Assembly (NCBI GenBank): GCA_035359995.1
Contig: DAORZT010000080.1
Span: 1-9,028 of the forward strand
DNA: 9,028 nucleotides
Origin: JAKPCT01 sp029553165
GTDB taxonomy: Bacteria > Bacillota > UBA4882 > UBA8346
Reading direction: 5' to 3'
A program made the position numbers and the translations under genes. The notes below the pieces were generated by a model. That model was given only the letters and a program-made list of their open reading frames with translations, was not told the DNA's origin and did not search any database. Shown in pieces: positions 6,518-9,028 of this stretch (positions within the stretch are counted from its first letter, which is position 1; each line of letters starts with the position of its first letter).

Positions 6518-6742
6518 AAAATAACCCCTCCATTTAAATACGAAGAATCTACCCTTTTATTCACTTGCTCAAAAAATTACCTTTCAAAAATTCAAACACA
6601 ATAAAATTCTGCTCGTTGTTGGTTTCACCAAACAATATACCACCGATTATTAATGCTCTTTAATCCGATAGGGACTTCATTTCTGATATATTTCAACTAA
6701 CTGTCCATAATCTCTCATAAATATAGAAATTACAGTATTTTT

Positions 6743-6780
6743 TGCCAATTAATTGGCTATTAATAGAATCAATTCCTGCT
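6743..6780 (+). repeat. 38-bp dispersed repeat, copy 1
   Basis: This stretch matches 8179-8216 at 32 of 38 positions in the same orientation. It contains the perfect 14-bp palindrome GCCAATTAATTGGC (6744-6757). Similar cores lie at 3738-3750 (CCCATTAATTGGC) and 6880-6892 (CCCATTAACGGGC). It lies about 225 bp upstream of the 237-residue gene. It could be an operator family or a trace of duplicated DNA. Confidence 0.6.
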
Positions 6781-6848
6781 TGATGCCAAAAGTTTAGCTT
6801 AATTTTAAACAACTTTTTTACAGATTAATTTTGTTTCATGAAAATTTA

Positions 6849-6910
6849 CCCCTATCGCGCCTGGTCTTTTCCGACAACTTCCCATTAACGGGCAAAAAAG
6901 AATCGGTCCT
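6849..6910. other. GC-rich island inside AT-rich intergenic DNA
   Basis: By hand count 32 of 62 bases are G or C, against roughly a fifth to a quarter in the 50-70 bases on each side. It contains nested inverted arms: CCGA (6871-6874) with TCGG (6903-6906), enclosing CCC (6880-6882) with GGG (6889-6891). This suits a structured RNA or a piece of DNA from elsewhere. No known RNA family motif was recognised. Confidence 0.35.
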
Positions 6911-6988
6911 TCTAAAAACCAATCCCTTCAAATAATAATTACATTTTACTATTTGTCATTAGCAGCGATCTATAATGTTTATTAATAA

Positions 6989-7099
6989 TCAATAAATATC
7001 AAGATATTCAATAACAATACTTAGGACTTTATCCGCTCTATCAACAGTCACAATCAACTGTTCATCACCGATGGTATACTGCCACGTAATGCTAATTTC
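6989..7099 (-). pseudogene. Probable 3' remnant of the BamE-like gene in a shifted frame
   Basis: Directly after the stop of the 7105-7513 gene, a frame offset from it encodes 36 residues, EISITWQYTIGDEQLIVTVD and then RADKVLSIVIEYLDIY, before TGA. The pattern W-x-Y, short strand, Val-Asp, KVxSI resembles the C-terminal strands of a BamE/SmpA-type fold. It has no start codon or ribosome site, so it reads as the lost tail of the upstream gene after a second frameshift. The family link is inferred. Confidence 0.4.
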
Positions 7100-7104
7100 T
7101 TAAT

Positions 7105-7513
7105 TTACCGAAAATCAAAGATTCCCTTGAGAAAATATTTAGCTTCATCCTTTTCAAAGAAAGCCCATACTCCTATTGGCTGCCCGTTTACTAACGACGC
7201 TTCTTTAATTATTAGGCCATCCTCCAGGACAATAACTTGCGGTGAATCGTCATCCACGGATGTATCCGAATTGATAATAGTAATAGAGGACATCAGCACC
7301 AAAAGCACCTTCATACACTGCCTTTATCCGTTGTGGTTTTCCTAAAATCTTTACAGCCTTATTCTTATCCATATCCAGCTTCACACCTAAAACTTTGGTG
7401 TCTGCAGGTGTAAATATTTGCTGGTTACCTAATATTTCAGTACCAAGCAACAGTTGAAAGACCAAACTTAAGAATAAAAATACCACAATTGTTTTTTTAA
7501 CACTTTTAGCCAT
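7105..7513 (-). pseudogene. Exported BamE/SmpA-like small protein split by a +1 frame break
   Basis: The first frame (7250-7513, 87 codons) has a signal peptide (hydrophobic core about 8-23) and then KVLGVKLDMDKNKAVKILGK and FGADVLYYYYQFGYIRG, matching the start of a BamE/SmpA-like fold in which a helix leads to a GxP turn and paired strands. It stops at TGA (7250-7252). The missing continuation, QVIVLEDGLIIKEASLVNG and on to GIFDFR, lies in the +1 frame to 7105. Skipping one base in the overlap (7253-7314) or the T of the TGA restores one protein of about 134 residues. The ATG at 7312-7314 in the second frame has an AAAGG upstream, but its first residues do not extend the fold, so independent starting seems unlikely. 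The Shine-Dalgarno of the first frame (TGGGGTG) is weak. Sequencing error, true mutation or recoding are all possible. Confidence 0.65.
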
Positions 7514-7546
7514 TTAAAACACCCCATTTAACATATTATTTATATC

Positions 7547-7654
7547 TTATTTTTTTAATTCCAAGACCCCCGTCGGATCAATGAGATCTTTTCTTCTCTG
7601 ATAATTTCTTTTAGGAACATTTATATAAGATTTATTATTTTTATCAGAACTGAG
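7547..7654 (-). pseudogene. Short coding remnant without a start codon
   Basis: Between the 7693-8085 gene and the BamE-like gene a 35-codon frame with no start encodes NKSYINVPKRNYQRRKDLID followed by PTGVLELKK and TAA. The composition (DLIDPTGVLELKK) looks genuinely coding. It begins right after a TGA at 7655-7657. It may be the C-terminal tail of a lost gene, or of the 7693 gene after a frame change. Family unknown. Confidence 0.4.
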
Positions 7655-7692
7655 TCAGTATTTTTTATTACTTATGACAATTTTTTAATTTC

Positions 7693-8085
7693 TTATTTAT
7701 TCAAAGGTTTGTCCTCTAAAGGATTAAAATTGTCGAAAGCAATGGAAGTACTATAAATATAACCATTAACACAGTCAACATAAAATTCCGCTGCCGGACC
7801 ATAACCAAATGCCACCTCAAAATAATAGTATTTAACATCATTAATTGTCTTATCATATTCAGGGTAAGCTGTTGCCTCTCCATTGTTGCCGTCCGGACTT
7901 TCGAGCCATTTCTCTAACAGCTCTTTGGCTTGTTCGCGGGTAAGTTGTGTATTTTTAGTCTCCGCAGCCCATACCGCCCTTTCATTTATCTGCGCAAAAC
8001 TACTATTTTCTCTCCAGACCAAACAGACAATGGTAAGTAAACAAACAATACTAATCATAATCACTTTCGTAATTTTTGTTTTCAT
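7693..8085 (-). CDS. Small exported protein, possibly PepSY-like
   Basis: A 130-residue protein. I choose ATG 8083-8085 because GGAGGGG (8092-8098) lies six bases upstream; a TTG at 8100 would overlap that site. Residues 1-24 form a signal peptide (MKTKITK then a long Ile/Val/Leu core). The mature part has a helix LTREQAKELLEKWL followed by YDKTINDVKYYYFEV and YVDCVNGYIYS, the helix-plus-paired-strands pattern of PepSY-type domains, where the last strand often reads YVDxxxGxI. That assignment is tentative. It is divergent from the 8289 gene, with a 203-bp gap holding one copy of the 38-bp repeat. Function unknown; it acts outside the membrane. Confidence 0.75.
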   Translation of the reverse strand: MKTKITKVIMISIVCLLTIVCLVWRENSSFAQINERAVWAAETKNTQLTREQAKELLEKWLESPDGNNGEATAYPEYDKTINDVKYYYFEVAFGYGPAAEFYVDCVNGYIYSTSIAFDNFNPLEDKPLNK

Positions 8086-8091
8086 AATAAT

Positions 8092-8098
8092 CCCCTCC
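8092..8098 (-). promoter_or_regulatory. Ribosome binding site that fixes the start of the 7693-8085 gene
   Basis: GGAGGGG on the minus strand, six bases from ATG 8085. It lies inside the codons of the longer alternative start at 8100, which argues against that start. Confidence 0.8.
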
Positions 8099-8178
8099 AA
8101 AATTAATTATATTTTTCAAGCAGTTTAAGAGCTCTTTTAAGTTATCTTCTGACTCCACTGTTACCCAATTCTAATTTC

Positions 8179-8216
8179 TGTCAATTAATTAGCTATTAAT
8201 GGAACTATTTCCTGCT
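8179..8216 (+). repeat. 38-bp dispersed repeat, copy 2
   Basis: Second copy of the element at 6743-6780, with six mismatches, two of which fall in the palindromic part. It lies in the divergent intergenic region between the genes starting at 8085 (minus) and 8289 (plus), just before the -35 box of the plus-strand promoter, where a regulator site would be well placed. Confidence 0.6.
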
Positions 8217-8220
8217 AATC

Positions 8221-8249
8221 TTTACATCCTTTCCATCTTTAGGTACAAT
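8221..8249 (+). promoter_or_regulatory. SigmaA-type promoter of the 8289 gene
   Basis: TTTACA (8221-8226) and TACAAT (8244-8249) are separated by exactly 17 bp, each one base from consensus. Transcription would start near 8256, giving a leader of about 33 bases with AGGAGG (8275-8280) eight bases before ATG. One copy of the 38-bp repeat ends five bases upstream of the -35 box. Confidence 0.75.
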
Positions 8250-8288
8250 CAATTATGGTTACTACTCTTTTCCTAGGAGGAATCTGTT

Positions 8289-8756
8289 ATGAAAAAGTTA
8301 CGAATGTTACTATGTTTATTAATTGTTGTTTGTATTATTGCTTCATCAAGTATTACGTTCTCGGCTATGCCGAAAGGAAAGTTTCCAATTCAGATTATGT
8401 CTGATCGTGTTACTCCTAATCACATGGAATATGAGTTAATTAAGCGTCTTGAAAAAGCATTCAATAATTCACCAAACTTTCGTGTAACTAACATTGACGA
8501 AAATAGAATTATGTTAGGAATATTATTACAAGAATATAAACCAGGTATAGCTTCTAGTGATGTTTTTGCGACTGCTACTCCAATTTGTGTTTATTCTCTT
8601 ATTTGGGTAGCTAAACCAAAGAATAAACATGCTAATATTATTTGGCATGATTTGGGTAGATTTCAAACCTATGAACAACTAATCCAATATGTCTTAGAAG
8701 AAGCTAATACAACTGTATCACGTATAAAAATTGAATTCCCATATATTTTTAATTAA
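8289..8756 (+). CDS. Exported protein of unknown function
   Basis: A 155-residue protein and the only plus-strand gene I support. Signal peptide about 1-26 (MKKLRMLLCLLIVVC core, then TFSA), so it is secreted or surface-exposed; there is no clear lipobox. The mature domain begins FPIQIMSDRV, followed by a helix (YELIKRLEKAF), a strand with NIDENRIMLGILL, then YSLIWVAKP, IIWHDLGRF and a final helix (YEQLIQYVLEEAN). This alternation suggests a small alpha/beta domain. I do not recognise a named family. It has a strong promoter and Shine-Dalgarno of its own. It ends 10 bp from the stop of the converging gene at 8767 without a visible strong terminator, so the two may interfere with each other's transcription. 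Confidence 0.8.
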   Translation: MKKLRMLLCLLIVVCIIASSSITFSAMPKGKFPIQIMSDRVTPNHMEYELIKRLEKAFNNSPNFRVTNIDENRIMLGILLQEYKPGIASSDVFATATPICVYSLIWVAKPKNKHANIIWHDLGRFQTYEQLIQYVLEEANTTVSRIKIEFPYIFN

Positions 8757-8766
8757 TTATATAATC

Positions 8767-9027
8767 TTAATGAACATCTTCATTTTTTATAGTTTTGTCA
8801 TCCTTTTTAACATATTTATTTGCTACGTTTTTAGCTGATAGCGTATTATTATCATATTGGTATTCAGCATCCTGTTTTATACTATTACTATTACCTGGTA
8901 CTGCTCCATATGATGATACTGCAGAAGCAGAATTTGGTTTTGGCTGAGTATTATTATCTTTCTGTGCCCCAACCCCAAACCCTTGCAATGTTTGTGGCGC
9001 TCTTGCCATTGCCATTATACTTCCCAT
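8767..9027 (-). CDS. C-terminal tail of a protein that continues past the right edge
   Basis: The frame is open to the window edge, so the ATG near 9027 need not be the start. The visible 86 residues open with MGSIMAMARAPQTLQGFGVG, then a low-complexity, Asn/Ser/Lys-rich stretch (QPKPNSASAVSSYGAVPGNS), and end in a highly charged tail (KKDDKTIKNEDVH). Such a disordered hydrophilic tail is common at the C-terminus of membrane components of type IV secretion systems (TrbL/VirB6-like), and the coupling ATPase in this window makes that worth testing, but no membrane segment is visible here. Stop TAA at 8767-8769. Function unassigned. Confidence 0.6.
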   Translation of the reverse strand: MGSIMAMARAPQTLQGFGVGAQKDNNTQPKPNSASAVSSYGAVPGNSNSIKQDAEYQYDNNTLSAKNVANKYVKKDDKTIKNEDVH

Positions 9028-9028
9028 C

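Larger units (their letters stand above)
6561..6955 (-). pseudogene. Chain of short coding-like frames, probably a decayed gene or genes
   Basis: The 587-bp gap 6518-7104 holds no intact gene. On the minus strand, short open stretches follow one another in changing frames: 6839-6955 (containing SFLPVNGKLSEKTRRDRGKF), 6808-6927 in another frame (EGPILFCPLMGSCRKRPGAI), 6696-6824 (ending YIYERLWTVS), 6680-6718 (MRDYGQLVEIYQK), 6628-6696 (EVPIGLKSINNRWYIVW) and 6564-6659 (ETNNEQNFIVFEFLKGNF). The last four can be joined by +1 steps at successive TGA stops. None has a clear ribosome site. They may be remnants of one exported-protein gene, but AT-rich DNA gives such frames by chance and I recognise no family. 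Confidence 0.3.

Noticed and set aside
6743..6780. Sigma-54 promoter suggested by TTGGC followed by TGCT
   Set aside because: The spacing between the GG and GC elements is far from the required 10 bp.
6880..6898. CCC-ATTAAC-GGG hairpin followed by an A run as a terminator
   Set aside because: The stem is only 3 bp; the plus strand has A rather than T after it, and on the minus strand the T run precedes the hairpin, so neither direction fits.
6561..6955. CRISPR array or tRNA in the 587-bp gap
   Set aside because: No regularly spaced repeats and no cloverleaf or tRNA-like GTTCGANTC arm were seen on either strand.
8106..8111. Minus-strand TATAAT as a -10 box for the 7693-8085 gene
   Set aside because: Transcription from it would start inside or next to the Shine-Dalgarno (8092-8098), and no -35 lies at 16-18 bp.
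8127..8136. Perfect palindrome AAGAGCTCTT as an operator
   Set aside because: Ten-base palindromes are expected by chance at this window size and no second copy was found, so it is not listed as a feature.

Overview
The window looks like a low-GC, spore-forming Firmicute. Shine-Dalgarno sites are strong (GGAGG types), the DNA is AT-rich, and a DUF3794/SPOCS-domain protein is present, a family tied to sporulation in Clostridia-like bacteria. I cannot name a genus. All but one of the genes I call lie on the minus strand, so transcription mostly runs from high to low coordinates.

Right to left along the minus strand. (1) 8767-9028 is the C-terminal tail of a gene that enters from the right edge. 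It meets head-on an exported unknown protein on the plus strand (8289-8756), which has a clear sigmaA-type promoter. (2) 7693-8085 is a small exported, possibly PepSY-like protein. (3) 6535-7692 is mostly decayed. It holds an exported BamE/SmpA-like gene split by a +1 frame break (7105-7513), further coding-like scraps (7547-7654, 6989-7099 and a chain over 6561-6955), a GC-rich island, and one copy of a 38-bp repeat whose second copy is at 8179-8216. (4) 5804-6517 encodes an exported protein of an unrecognised family. Its paralogue follows 40 bp later but is cut in its signal-peptide region by a complete IS3-group element (4428-5695, 1268 bp, 3-bp target duplication GGA). Removing the element and one target copy restores a single 227-codon frame. 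(5) 2905-3468 (exported M23 peptidase) and 1087-2883 (VirD4/TraG/TraD-type coupling ATPase) form a two-gene operon 21 bp apart, closed by a 9-bp-stem hairpin at 1027-1047. (6) 282-806 is the DUF3794 protein with its own terminator, and 1-123 is the N-terminus of an unknown gene leaving the left edge.

The coupling ATPase and the wall hydrolase suggest that the window sits in the conjugation (type IV secretion) part of an integrative element or plasmid: the hydrolase would open peptidoglycan for the channel and the ATPase would feed DNA or protein to it. The stretch 3.8-8.8 kb would then be an accessory patch of small secreted proteins of unknown role, now under decay and IS attack. No complete secretion apparatus is visible here, so that reading is an inference.
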